The position numbers and the translations under genes were made by a program. A model generated the notes under the pieces. That model searched no databases and had not been told where the DNA came from. It saw only the letters and a list, made by a program, of their open reading frames with translations. A stretch of 64,000 bases of DNA from Nephrocerus scutellatus (lineage: Eukaryota; Arthropoda; Insecta; Diptera; Pipunculidae). This document shows, piece by piece, positions 22,613-35,037 of the stretch. The stretch is from positions 26,690,254 through 26,754,253 of the forward strand of contig OX352765.1 in the NCBI GenBank assembly GCA_947095585.1, written 5' to 3'. The stretch's first letter is position 1; every line of letters starts with the position of its first letter.

Positions 22613-24592
22613 TTAATCTCCATCGGCTCCCCTTTTAACCAACCCCAACTACATCCGTTTGATTCCAGATTGTATGTTATGTGTGTTGCAAGTGTGTTTG
22701 AAATGGTTCCAGAGTTAGTTCGGCACGAACACATAAATTAACATTCCTATATATTAACAGAGTAAATCAAACCTACTCCATTACATGGAGAAATTTTTTC
22801 TTAAGTAGAAATTTCTCAGCAATCTTAGGATGGATATGTTTCATAGGGGTTAAAGCTGAAGGGAAATTAAAGTCCGAAAACTTCTTCTTCTGATTTCTTC
22901 TTTTTTCGTGGTTATCAGCACGAGTGTAAAGCTAAATGTTACCGATAAAAATCATGTAATCATGCTGCCGTTATAACCTTAAAATTTAGACCTTTTCTGC
23001 TCAGGGTTAATGCTTCAGTGTAACCAAAGCAAGCTAACATAATACATAAATTAGAACTTTTTATGTATTTTTGATGTTATCCATAAGCTGTATACAGTAA
23101 GATATGTGTGTATGCGGAAATAAAAAATGTTTTCGTTTTCCCCCTCACAAGTGCATCAAGTTCCAGAATCCAGATGGTATTCCTGGGAAGCATAGGTTCA
23201 AGCATATTTTTTGTCAAAGGAAATTTACGTAAACACTAAACACCGTAAAGGAGTAGTTAAAAAATGAGCCTTGACAGGATGAACGAACTGCGAAAGCTGA
23301 TGGTGTCCTAACAGCGTACTTGCGCAAAACGAGTAGACAACAAAACGGGATAGGAAAAAAAGAAAAAAAAAACCTGGTCTCCTTTCTGCCGGAATTCACC
23401 TTCGCGGTTAGGCGCGCCGTTATCTGCCTTTTATATGTTGTCTTTTATAAAAAATGCAGCAGTTTGATATTTGTTTTAATTTTTCGTAGAAGAATTCTGC
23501 CCGTATGCTATGTCAAAAGTTAAACACAACACAAAACTCCTGGAAGGATGTATGCCATTTAAATATGAGGTAAACCAGCCGAGCTGCAGTCTCTTCCTAG
23601 ACACATAAACACACACACAGATACAGGACGATAGTTCCGCCAACCGACGGACGTCGACTTAAGTAGCGAGCAGTGCTCTTTAATCTTTATCACGGAACAT
23701 ACATCTCTTTTTTTTTCTTCTTTTCTGTTTGGTTAATACTTGGGTTGATTGTTGGTTGCTTCCAAACATACAAGCAAGTTCTGAATACTTTTTTCGTTTT
23801 GTTTGTCTTTCGCATGGGAATCTCGTAGTTAGTTCGCAGTCCTGCACATTTTTATAACGTACTCATCTATAAATATACCACCGCACAAGAAAGGACGCAA
23901 TACTGCAACAAATAGGCACACGATGGGCATGTGAACTACATATATATACATGAGTGGGCATGGCAACTTAAATGAAGAACGAAATATCATTTCGAGTACA
24001 AGAGGGAAGGAGTGCAAGTACGAGTGTGGGAAACTAGCGAATATGTACAAGTGACCTGCAGGTTTAAACATCGCTGGTATAGTCGACATAGATTCAATGC
24101 ATAAGATAGATGAGTCTTCCGCGTTGCACAGGAAATTGCCTCATACTTGTATGATATTATTTTATCCTCCACAGTTGATGGGTTGATACTATTGTACAAT
24201 TGCTATACTCACTTTCAGCTTCCTCTTCCGTTTAGCTGGCAACGTGAAAATTTCTTGGTCTTATTTTGATATACTGAACGATGGCAATAGTGTTTTCGTT
24301 TTACCCGGAAGCAAGCAACTAAAGAAAATATTGTTGTGGTTACTATCTGGATTGGTGCAGCTTACAATTTTCAGATCTGCTTGTAGCTAGTGGCACTTAG
24401 AAAATATCGATTTAGGATGATTGCACGGAAAAATTAATGTTTCCCCTTCACTCCAGTTAGATGGAAATAACAAATTTCAAAAACACTATGAGTTGAAAGT
24501 AAATGTTAGCATGGCTCTAGCCCTGCCAATTGACCAGAAAACAACAATTCTACATCAATCATAATTTCGATTACAATGCCACTTAAGCATAT
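22613..24592. other. Probably single-copy DNA, nothing recognised
   Basis: AT-rich with a short CA tract near 23610. Small open frames lack recognisable features. No shared repeat was noticed. Confidence 0.4.
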
Positions 24593-25108
24593 TGTTACGA
24601 AATTTAGGCATTCGAGTTCGTAGAGTTTATACAAGTTTATTAATTAACAAACAACAACTTTAATAAACAAACAGTAAAAATAATAAAAGTTCACGATTTA
24701 TATTGGTTATAACTTTAAATGTACACATAAAAACACTTATTACAACAACGCTTGTACTTCACTATAATTCCCTTAGGTTGTAGCTTTATCTATTTGCAAG
24801 AATTTTTTGAATTTGACTGGTTGAATTTAAAGCAAAGAATGAATTTCTGCGGCAACGCCGCACTATTTATCCTCATTGAAAAGTTTTCCAGAAACTTTCA
24901 ATCTTAAAGACAGAAATATCCAGAAAATTGTGGCAACATCCCTCATTTACAACTAACCTCATATGTAATGAGTCATCTTCTAAAAATAAACTACATGTGC
25001 AATCATGTACTTACACAAAAACCAGGCAAACCGGACAAACCGGGTTGACTACAGTTTTGACCAGTAAATAATGATTAAAACTTACAGCCAGTTACATTTT
25101 AAATAACA
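24593..25108 (-). mobile_element. Solo LTR of a Gypsy-type element
   Basis: The 516-bp unit starts TGTTACGAAA and ends AAATAACA (TG..CA). It is flanked by ATAT on both sides (24589-24592 and 25109-25112), a 4-bp duplication as Gypsy integrases make. On the minus strand it contains a GGATAAATAGTGC TATA-like box and an AATAAACTT signal. Related LTRs are at 31738, 37550 and 44371; the last follows Gypsy gag-pro-int sequence, which identifies the family. No internal region is present, so recombination between two LTRs is the simplest origin. Confidence 0.88.
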
Positions 25109-25112
25109 ATAT

Positions 25113-26523
25113 TATGGATTATTCTGTATGCCAAGGCTTTCAATTTTTGTATATTAATCGACACAAAACTGTTCAATTAGTTCATCATTTTCTAGTCGGA
25201 GAAAGGGGAAGTCGAGTGTGTCTAGTTATGAGCAGGGACAGAAATACCTGTTAGCTAAGGCAGAGACCTTAACCTTGTAGAAGTGTGTTGTTTACACGAA
25301 ATGACAAATTTTGGAACGATATAAAAACAATTAGCTATCTTTATGACGAATAAAAATTTCTCAGTTTTAAGGAAGTTCTGTAATTGGTGAGCGAACGTAT
25401 TTTCAACTAAGATCATAAGATAATTGCATGTCAATGGATGAAATAATTTTAATAAAGATATTAGAAGCGAAATGACGAAATTTATATTAGCCGCACGTCT
25501 TACGATCTAAGCTAAAAAGACTGCGACACTCACTGGTCCATCTGATAAGCTTCTCATTTACACTCTCAAATAAAACCATTTGTTAATTATCCATTAGAAT
25601 TAAGGATTGACACTTCACTATCGCTAACCAAGACGAGCAAGCTTCTGAGTTTGATTTTTTATAAACAAAAAAATACTGCATTAACCTATCCACAAAAATC
25701 CAAGAGAGTTTGGTGTTTGCTTTATACTTTGCTAACAACTAACTAAATAACAATCTTTCATTTTTAACCTTAGTCGCATTGCATTAGTTGTAAATGCTAA
25801 AGTAAAGTATCGCGAATTTTCTCCACCATGCGCCATGTCAAGCATTTACTTCCCTCTCCATAAGCGCCAAACTTTTAAAATATAAATTCGCGATGTGGAT
25901 GATAATCACAGTGTGCACAGCGCAGCAGCACATCACTATGGCTAAATTATGAAAAATAAAAAATACACAGAATACTGTTTGAACATTCAGTCATTATGGT
26001 AATTTTACGTCGTCTGTCGAAGTGCGGGAGTAGGGAGGTGACTTTTCAATTCACGATTACATAGCCATGATACCCACTCTCATACAACGGGAGTGGATCT
26101 AAAACCAAACGATTAAGGAATTATGTTTGCACTTAGCTTACTCATATCGTTGATGGCTCCTCTCGGCGTCAGCGATGTGCAAAATATTTTGCCATCCATG
26201 ATGCGGTGGAAGAATGGCGACAAATCTTGCAAGTTTCTGAGTGGAAATCTCTTGTGAAAATTGTCGTTTCTCCTTCGACTTTTATTAGTTTGCATTTTTT
26301 CGTTATCGTCGACAAAATTTTGCATTTTTGCCAGATTTCCGTAATCGTAATACTACGAAAGGTAAAGAATTTTGTCGCTTAAAGTTTCGAGCAGAGTTGC
26401 CAGATTATAGTATTTTTAAGAATATACTCGTATTATAAATTAAGTTATATTATAAGTGAAGTTATTAATCTTGACTGGCTTTTTAGTTTTAACGATTAGA
26501 ACAAATTACCGAGTTCTATAAAC
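25113..26523. other. No recognised content
   Basis: AT-rich, with no supported gene. The ATAATCACAGTGTGCACAGC region near 25900 and surroundings show no shared repeats. Confidence 0.4.
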
Positions 26524-26875
26524 ATTTTAAATTTTCTATATTAGCTTCGCGTCGGCATGGTTTTGTCGTTCATTCGTTCGTTCGTTCGGTGGTGGAATCT
26601 TGCGATCAATTTTTAACGCACTTCCCAGGGTCAAATTTTCTTGAAACTTTGGACACATGTGTATTTCCGGTGACAACACATTCTATTAAAATTTGGTACT
26701 GATCAAGCCTTGGGTTCGGGGGTCTCCCATACAAAATTTTAGCATTCATGCCATATAGCGGCATCAGATTATGCCATACTATAATGACTATGTGTGCTAT
26801 GTGCAGGGCTGCTTTACGATTTGAACCGCAAAAGCAGACAGTGCCTCGCATGTGTTTTTATTTTTCATCATTTAT
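26524..26875 (+). mobile_element. Helentron-like repeat, copy 3
   Basis: It begins AAATTTTCTATATTAGCTTC, followed by a CGTT tract (CATTCGTTCGTTCGTTCG). The shared CGATCAATTTTTAACGCAC and GACACATGTGTATTTCC blocks come next, then a GGTCTCCCATAC block. The CGGCATCAGATTATGCCATA 3' block follows. Only one A/T-rich unit is present, against two in copy 1 and seven in the copy at 50.5 kb. Confidence 0.65.
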
Positions 26876-28164
26876 ATTGGATTACTTTCCGGACAATATT
26901 TCATGTTTGAAAAAGGGTTTTGTAAACGCAATAATAATAAGAGAGAAGGCTAAAGTTGACAGAGAGGTCACCTACTTCGCTGTATACATATATTTGATTA
27001 CGGAACTAAGATGCAAAGCAAGTGTCAAATACAATTTTAAATTTATATAAAAAAAACCAGAAAGTGATCTGTTTGACGGATCAATTTCCCAAAAATCATC
27101 AAACTACATCGCAAAATCGTCTTAGACATCCTCTATATACTAATTGGCTATGTCCCTGACGCACAAAGTGGTTCTAAAACTGTGGATTTTAAAAGAGACA
27201 CAAACCATAATAGGAGCTTTTAACAGAGACGTAACCATTATGGGAGCAACACTTTTAAAGAAAATTGCGATATATTTTAACTGTAAGACAATTGACATTA
27301 AATTGAATAATACAAACTACAATAATACAACTTATATTTTTGGATTCGATTTTAATTTCACTGAGATGGTTACCCTACCGCCAAACGAAATTTCTCCAAC
27401 GCATCTCATTTTGGTGATATTTTTGCTGTGCTTCTCACAAATAAGCGACATAAACGAGTTTGTCCCTCTACAGGTAAGACTTCTATAGCTTCTTGAAAGA
27501 AATAAAATCAAGCAAACGAAGTTATTAAATCTTAGTTTTTAATGAGTTTCGTAAAAAGTCGAATGTCTTAAAAATCAGTTGCACTTCAGTCAGTTTGTTA
27601 CTTTGTTACTTCGTAGAATTTCCTCTTCAACCAGCGCCAAAAGCTCGTGGGTAAGCAAGCGCGAGTATTATGAGAATTTTTCGCAATCAAAGACAACATT
27701 TACTCAAGCAATTTGTAACGGTTGAAAAAACAGAAAGCGGATTAGAGGAAAAATGAGGAAAACTAAAGAGGAAGTCTTAAGTGTTTCTCAACGGTCCTCG
27801 ACAACGAAGACTTCTTCATTTATTGCGTTTGTGCAGAGGATGCACTCTTGCATTAAAATTTTTATAGCATTTATTTTGTATGATATTTTTATAGCAATAT
27901 GTGTTTGTTACAGCGTATAAAAGGAGTGAAAAGAGAGCAATTCCGTTTAGATATAACAGATTTGTCTACTGATGCATCTGACCATATATTTTCTTCCGGT
28001 CGTCTATTCTTTCATGCGTTCATTCATGTGTGCACATATAAGTTCCCGTAAGGATCAAACAAGATGAGTATTACGTTGTTTTTTTGCTTGTAGGAAATAA
28101 AGTAAAAATTATGGAACCATTTATTGATTTATTGAAACAAAAATAACAACAGATAAAAAATGGA
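26876..28164. other. No recognised content
   Basis: An open frame of 114 codons at 27144-27488 (plus) is unlike any known family and is probably chance. No shared repeat was noticed. Confidence 0.4.
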
Positions 28165-28232
28165 GGTGTGGGCACAACACGCCTTTCTTTTACGGACAGG
28201 ACCGGAATCTTTAGTAAATGTATATTAAATTA
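28165..28232 (+). repeat. Short dispersed repeat, second copy
   Basis: Matches 9115-9190, including the GGACCGGAATCTTTAGTAAA phrase. It ends directly at the RTE fragment that follows. Confidence 0.6.
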
Positions 28233-28234
28233 AA

Positions 28235-28722
28235 AAAGACAGGATAGCCCCATACGCCGAAGCCACCATTGATCCTTACCAGTGTGGCTTCATGCCAGGC
28301 AAATCAACAACTGATGAGATTTACACACTTAGGCAGGTGATGGAAAAATGTCTAGAGTTTCAAAACTCACTACACCATTTTTTTATAGACTTTTAAGTCC
28401 CCTATGATAACATAGACATAGAGAGAATTCGGGATCCCAAAATAACTGACATGACTATGTAGGTTGACCATGACCAATGTTATAAGCCAAGTAACTGGAT
28501 ATTTTTACTCACTATCAAGCCCATTAAACATCTATAACGGGATCCGAGACTCTGATGTAACGGTGAGAGGAACAATCCTCTATAAGTCCATTCAGATACT
28601 GGCTTACGCAGACGATATTGACATCGATGGTATAAGCCAAAGAGCTGTACAGGAAACTTTCATCCAGATCGAACAGGCGGCACGAAATCTGGGGCTGCAC
28701 ATAAATGAGAGCAAAACATGAT
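28235..28722 (+). mobile_element. RTE-type LINE, RT fragment with intact YADD
   Basis: The segment encodes DPYQCGFMPGKST and a YTLRQVMEKCLEF phrase (about 28275-28370). After a deleted stretch comes YSLSSPLNIYNGIRDSD (about 28505-28555), where the expected GLRQGD box is collapsed to GIRDSD. ILAYADDIDI (about 28595-28625) keeps the catalytic Asp pair. The piece ends in NLGLHINESKT (about 28690-28720), then a stop. The loss of motif A and of the RQG box means it cannot work. Confidence 0.8.
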
Positions 28723-29229
28723 CTAACCGTTTAATGTTTTTTTGGCAATATTTATTAACAGAAATAATTCTTAAATTTGATTATTCACGTTATTTTAAAT
28801 TGACAGGGGAACTACTATATACTCTATATATAAATAGATTTTTACCAACAATAACTTTTTAGCAACCCCTTGAACACGCAACTAAGCTCGAACAGACCCC
28901 TGCCAAGATAAAGCAGGATCAATTGTAGTTAAAGTATAGACATTGAAAGATCACATCAGCAGACTGTTAAACGGTCACTGAAAAAACTTTGCTATCGGGA
29001 AAAAATAACTATCTGGACAATGGCAGCTTACACTTCTATCTACTTTACGAAAATAAAGTAAGAATTAACACTAACTAGGCTGCTTTGCCTGAGCATAAGA
29101 CTGCAGAAGCTGCCGTGGAAGACTACATTCACTAAATCAAATAAGAAGTAAATTATACTATCTCCTATCCTATCCAATGTGCCACCTGAAATTATAAATC
29201 GATTTATTGGAAAATTCCTGTCATACCAG
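28723..29229. other. No recognised content
   Basis: AT-rich DNA between two RTE fragments of opposite orientation. No gene or repeat seen. Confidence 0.4.
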
Positions 29230-29575
29230 GATCACCCGGGTTGTAGAGCCAAATATAATGATTAAATATTTGGCTATACAACAGATGTCCGCTCTAAGAT
29301 TCTCTCTTAAAATTTAGCCACTGGTCCTCATTTTGAGCCGATGACATTAAGTTTTGGCATCCCTAAGCCTTGGGCGTCCTTATGTATGCCATATTTTCAG
29401 CGTAAACTTGGCCTACTTCGCCGTCATACTCCATAAATCATGCATCAAAGGACTTCCCGATCAGGATCCTCTTCGCTCATGCGAGCTATCTGTGTTGTTT
29501 CTCTTTACGATGTTAACATCGCAGTACTGCTTGTAGATCTCATTATTATAGTGTCTCCCGGATCATCCTTTCTCA
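29230..29575 (-). mobile_element. RTE-type LINE, 3' end fragment
   Basis: Matches the tails at 13975-14215 and 46960-47290: the TTTTGAGCCGATGACAT phrase, a CCATATTTTCAGCGTA phrase, AGGACTTCCCGATCAGGA and CGAGCTATCTGTGTTG. A C-terminal coding edge lies near 29540-29570 (TCATTATTATAGTGTCTCCC). It is oriented minus and is unable to encode enzyme function. Confidence 0.7.
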
Positions 29576-29795
29576 TATTCAATTCACAATTCCCCGTAAG
29601 CCTTTGCTAACATACGTGGCTAAGAGGCTAGCTTTCATGCTAGATCACTTGCGGGGCTTGCATGTAGTTAGTAAGGCTGATTACAAGAAAATCTCTTTGC
29701 CTAAATAATCAACCTCCTGGTTTCTAAATTTATGGACTTATTTATTGCATTTATGATTAATTAGAATTTTTTATAAAATTTATAAAATATAACCC

Positions 29796-30187
29796 TTAAA
29801 ACCCTCTTATTGCTCTGCAATAATGATACAGGCTGTTTGCCTGTTGTGCAGACTCACACTGATAAGAATTCGCCCTTTGAAAATCTGCGGAGAAAACAAT
29901 AAAATTTAATTAACTACGAGTATAAGAAAATATATCAGTTTGTACACACTTCCGCCACGTAGGCAATTATAGAGATTCATTTCGCAGATATTTTTGAAAA
30001 AATAGTAACAACCTTGCACAGCACAAACAGGATCGGTATATACTGGACACGAAGCATCGCAAATTCGGTATGCTGATGTGCTAAAAACTACAATATATGC
30101 CACATCATTTATTCTTAATCATCAGCTAAGCCAGCACTCACCACCGATAATATGAACAACAACAAAAAAAGCAAAGATCACTTTCAT
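29796..30187 (-). CDS. Kazal/vasotab-like secreted protein, gene A
   Basis: Three exons: 30187-30142, 30087-29950 and 29884-29796, joined by GT-AG introns of 54 and 65 bp, both after the first base of a codon, give 90 residues. Exon 1 encodes MKVIFAFFVVV, a signal peptide start. Exon 2 carries the Kazal-like core: CDASCP, DPVC, a QGCYYFF segment, NICEMN and YNC. Exon 3 adds YQCESAQ and YHYC, for eight cysteines against six in a classical Kazal domain. It is predicted to be secreted and to act as a protease inhibitor or channel-directed peptide like fly vasotab. Target unknown. It is the most diverged of the four paralogs: the CGFDG phrase of the others is CAVQG here. No frame defect is visible. 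Confidence 0.8.
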
Positions 30188-31737
30188 TTTTGATATTAAC
30201 TTTTGCTGTTGCCACTTGCGCGATTTTTATCTGAATGTCGTAATGGTTTCGGCACCTGTAGATAAGAGCGCTTCCCGTTTGAGAACAAATGAAACAGAAG
30301 AATGTTGTAGGTTTTTGTTTAAAAAATATAAATATACATTTAGTAAGTTTAATGTAAGCTCCCATATCTATAATTTGTAAAGATAAAACCTTTTTTAGTT
30401 TGTTCAGATGAAATATGGCATATCAAGATAAGCATATTTTGTCAAGGTAAGTATATGGAGCGAATTTGGACGATTTTAATGAACTACTTAAGATCGCGTT
30501 AAATAAGTCAATAAGTTTGAAATAAGTGTTCTTTTCGGAAACAGCCTTATTGTACAAATAAAAGTTCATCACCTAAAGCGTATATTATTTCTGCGATTGC
30601 TAACCTAAATAACTTCTATTGGTCTATTCATATTATCGGTTATTACACATGAACCTAGATAGTTAAGAGATTGCAGCACAACAAATTCATAGCCCAGTTC
30701 CTTATATTTTGGATTTTCCAATTTTATTGCTCACATATATGAGCAGCTCCAGATTTTGTGTGGTCCGGCGGATTATGAATAAGAAAGTAGAGCCCTTGGA
30801 AGCGTTGATATTAAATATTTACTCTGAGTGTGAGAAATTAAGAAATTACCCACTAAATAATTCCTGACCCTTGATCCACCTTGTAACCACTTAGCTCATT
30901 ACTATAAGGTATTGTAAAGCATCTTTTATCTCGATGTTAATTGCTAGCTTGCACCACTTATCCTTCAGCATTATCCACGCTGTTCAGAGTGAGAAAAAGT
31001 TTCCCTTTCTTGTTAAAAATAGAAAGGACCCTAAATGTTACAAACAGAAGGGGCAATGAGTTCGAAAACCCTGGACGGAAATTCTTTTACCGCCTGACTA
31101 AGGTCAAAAAAATAATCAGTTGTTAACTTTAACTTTAACATTTATAAACCAAGTGTGTATATAGTTTATATATAGTATAGAGGAGAATGTTTAATATGCT
31201 GCCATCAGCAGTTGATACTTCTATAACGGCTCTCTTCTGATATCTTTTCTTACTTTCATATCTGCATTGTTACTTTGTGAATTGTTTGTTGTAGTGTGGT
31301 CGTCTGCTTCCGAGATCTTTTGTTGTTTAAGCCAATTTAACGCTATAAATTACAATTGTATCGGCAGCATATTATTATCGTTAGTCATTGGTGAGGTCTT
31401 TAATTTCTCTACTAACCGGCTGGTTAGATCGGCCAGTAATAACTCTATCCGTCCGTTGATAAATTGTTTCTTCTGCAGTTAGTCGTAAATGTTGAAAAAT
31501 GGTTATCCTTTAATGTGCAATCCCTAACTAAAACTTTTACTAAAACGTCAGAAAACCGATAGGACATGAATTCCATTACCTGCAAAGTCATTGAAGAAAA
31601 AGTCCTAGTAGAGTTTGTACACTTCGATATACCCTCAGTATATTGCATTACATCAAACAATAACCAATATACTACGAGAATACTAACTAATAAAAAAAAA
31701 CAACAATTAGTCTAATTTATAATGTAAATTTAAATAT
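30188..31737. other. 5' flank of Kazal gene A; otherwise nothing recognised
   Basis: No TATA box as clear as in genes B-D is seen upstream of gene A; the nearest candidate on the minus strand is GATAAAAATC near 30215. The remainder is AT-rich without supported genes or repeats. Confidence 0.4.
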
Positions 31738-31957
31738 TGTTACGAAATTTATGCTTTCTATATTTCGTAATGGATTTTGCAAATAAAAACACAACACAAG
31801 CTCGTTTATTCATAAATGAAAACTTTAATTAACAGATAGCAACAGTTCACAAATTTACATTGGTGATTACTTACAATGCGTTTATAACAATATTATACCA
31901 TTTATAACATTACTATTCACATAGCTCAATCTACTTTTCAACTATTCAAATAAGTTA
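31738..31957 (-). mobile_element. Gypsy-type LTR fragment
   Basis: It begins TGTTACGAAATTTATGC like the solo LTR at 24593. It shares an AACTTTAATTAACA phrase and an AGTTCACAAATTTACATTGG phrase with it. It is cut off at about 31957 where the LOA-type LINE 3' end begins. Diverged and partial. Confidence 0.6.
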
Positions 31958-31961
31958 GGTT

Positions 31962-34900
31962 AGGTTAAGGTGGCTGTCAGTGAAGCCGACACGCTTAGAC
32001 CAGTAATGGTCCATTGTGATACCACACGGAACAGGAAAAATTCCCCCCACCTACTCGATAAACCAATTAGAGCTTCGTACGAAGCGTAGAAGACTACAAA
32101 TGTCAATGTTGATGAGATCATTTGTGTCGTTGTAGAAGAAAGCTCCAATATGGAGTTTACGTTTTTGGGAGAGGGCTGGACCAGTACAGACAAGATGGAC
32201 GATGGGGTCCACCTCCTCCTCCTCATCGATGCAGCTTCTGCAGAAGTCATTCGCGAAGACTCCAAGTCTTGCTGCATATGAGACATTGTCCAGTGATGAC
32301 ACGTACAAAGCACCGATTTGAGATCTTTTGTTGTGCAAGTTGTACCGTTTGACCACCTGCATTTTTGTTATCCTAGTGTTTTTACACTAACATCCCGCTT
32401 TAACAAGAGTTTGCATGTAGCGATTCGTATGCCTGTTCAACCATATTCAGGTAAGAAGGGTAGTTCCTTGCTTGGCGAGTTCGTCAGCCATACAGTTACC
32501 CGGAATGTATCTGTGTCCCGGCACCCAACACAGGTGGATATTTAACTGCTCCGCCATCTCCACGATAGATGATTGGCAGTTAAGGGCTAGAATTGAGTAT
32601 GTAGAAACTGATTCCAGGGATTTCAGTGCAGCCTGATATGACGTTTCTCTTCAGCCAAGACAAGGCTTCACTGAATGCCATTATTTCAGCCTGGAAAACC
32701 ATACAGTGATTACGAAGACGGAAAGAGAAGCAAAGATTGGGCTTTTTCAAGAAAACACCTCCGCCGACTCCGTCATCAGTTTTTGACCCATCTGCGTAAA
32801 AATGAATGTGTGCATCTTCCAAGTCTGAAAATTTCGAGTGGTGTAAAGTCGAACAGAATGTCCAATGCGGTGGAGGAGGTTGTACGAAGTGCTCCGCTTA
32901 CACATAGACCAGCTGATCTTTGGACTTTGTTTGATTTGTCAAGGTTTACTCTCGTATTTAAGGCAGTCCACCCTACAGTCACACCGTATAGAAGAGTAGG
33001 TCTTACTACCGCTGTATATAGCCAATGAGTTATATGGGGTTGAAGACCCCATCTACTGTCACTGTCACTGTCACTGTGGCTTTACGTACTCTTTCTTGTA
33101 AGTTTGGTCTCCAGCTTAGCTTTCTGTTCAAAATAAGTCCCAAATAGTTGGCTTTATCAGAGAACGTTAAGCTTATACCTTTTATAGAAGGAGGTTTAAT
33201 ATATGGGAGTTTATATTTCCGGGTGATAGGACAAGTTCGATTGTGTGAGGATTTACCCCTAAACCACAGCGATGTGCCCAGTAAGTTAGCTTGTTGAGAG
33301 AATTTTGCAGGAGTTCCTTTAAGGTATTCGGGTATTTTCCTAAGACGGCAATAGCAACGTCATCTGCATAAGCGATTACTATCTGCAGCCCTCACATCTT
33401 AGGCATACCAGCAGCTCATTTGCCGCTAAATTCCATTGAAGAGGTGACAGGCCTCCACCTTGTGGGGTTCCTCTGCAGACAGATCTTCTGGCAGACGAAA
33501 CGACCAATTTTGAATTAATAATTCGACTTGTGAGCAGAAGATTAATCAATTCGCAAAGTCGTCAACCCTGAAAGTCGACAGTGCATTTGTAATTGCAGAT
33601 GTGTTGACGTTGTTAAAAGCGCCTTCAATATCTAGGAATACCACTTCCTAAAGGGGTGTGCCTTGTAAAGGGATGACCAAAGACTGATTGGTCTGAGATC
33701 CTTTGAACTAACATGCAAGCATTTGCCGGCTTTGGGTATGAAAACCACGTTTACTTCACTCCATACTTCATAAAACTGGAATATGAACAAAATTGAGACA
33801 ACTCTTTAGAATTGTTTCTGGCAAAGGAAGGATAATATCCGAAGTCCTTTGCAGCTCGGTTGGGATTATGCCGTCAGGTCCTGCAAATTTGTACGGTTTG
33901 AAGCTTTGTAGCGCCAAAAGCAGTTTGTCCTTATTTATCAGATCATTGGAGATAGTTTTACGAGTGTCTGCCCTATCAAGGCTGATATTACTTAACACAT
34001 AAGAGCTGCCTGTGTAGTGGGTATCTAAAAGCAGATTGAGCGATTCTATCCTTGAGGTAGTCCACGAGCCATCTGGTTTTTTCAGGCAGCTCGGCATTAT
34101 TAAATTGTTTGAGAGGATGTTTTTAGCCTAGACGCCTAAGAAGATTCTACTATTTTGCCACCGAAGAGTCTTCAAGAATCGCGCTTGGCTGTCCTTAATT
34201 CTTTTTTAAGCTAAGAGTGTACGTTTATATTGTTTAAATGTTTCTAGGTATTTCAGCCAGTCAGTCTTCCTATGATTTCTATATGGTGATTGGCGAGGGG
34301 GTTTGTCATTTAAACTGAATTGCATGTACCAGTGATCAGAGAAAGAAAGTTCTGCCGATACCTTCCAGTCTAGAACTCTTTGGATGAGAGAGTCGGTGAA
34401 AAAAGTATTGTCTAACACTTCTTGTCGACTCTTGGTTACAAAGGTTGGTTTATTATCAGTATTGACTACAGTTAGGTTTGTACTTTAAATATAATAGAAA
34501 AATAACTCACCCCTGTCGTTAATGTTGGAGCTGCCCCATACAGAGTGATGGGCATTTGCATCGCAGCCGATAATGAGACTGGTCTTACGTCTTTTCATCT
34601 CTGCGATTAATTTCTCCAGGTTATCACCAGGAAGATATCCCACGTGGTCGTGGGCGAGACAAGCCGATTCCATTATTGATTAACACTCGATTAGAGTGTT
34701 GGAGGTTAATCTGGACTAATTGCAGAATTTGTGTTGCAATCAGGGAGAGAAACCTCCACTACGGTATTCTCCAAATCTTCCATTTCTGAAGGCAAACTGA
34801 GAAGTACGTCCTCGTTGGGGAATTCTCCGAAGGGTGTGTCCTCCGTCTCCATATCCGATAGAGGATCGGTCAGGGAGATAGACGACTGTGACAGGATAAC

Positions 34901-35037
34901 CGAAGATTTTGGAGTGTCTTCCATCAAGGGAATCGTTACAGATGCTCCAGGGTCGGGAATTAGGAGCTCCGAGTCTGTGGTGGGCGGCGGGGGGAGGGGG
35001 TTGCAGTTTACCTTCAAGTCTGCTTGAATTGCAAATA
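31962..35037 (-). mobile_element. LOA-type LINE, about 3.1 kb, inactivated
   Basis: Domains run in LINE order on the minus strand. An acidic end of ORF1 or start of ORF2 (35017-34706) precedes the endonuclease, with LIIGCDANAHHSVWGS (about 34590) and SAELSFSDHWYMQF (about 34320). The pre-RT linker has KFAGPDGIIPTEL (about 33880). RT motifs include NVVFIPKAGK (about 33740) and GTPQGGGLSPLQWNL (about 33440-33480). The RNase H domain starts IHFYADGSKTDDGVGGGVF (about 32755-32810). The C-terminal zinc-knuckle-like region is FCRSCIDEEEEVDPIVHLVC (about 32200-32260). The 3' end is the TAACCTAACCTAACTTA phrase. An RNase H after RT favours LOA or I-like clades. Several stops and frameshifts, such as in the endonuclease and between RT blocks, make it a pseudo-element. 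It is 5'-truncated. Confidence 0.82.

Noticed and set aside
27144..27488. 114-codon plus-strand open frame with Asn-rich middle
   Set aside because: Asn/Ile/Thr richness reflects base composition; no recognisable domain.
34731..35027. 98-codon plus-strand open frame with Gly-rich end
   Set aside because: Antisense of the acidic segment of the LOA-type LINE; no independent support.
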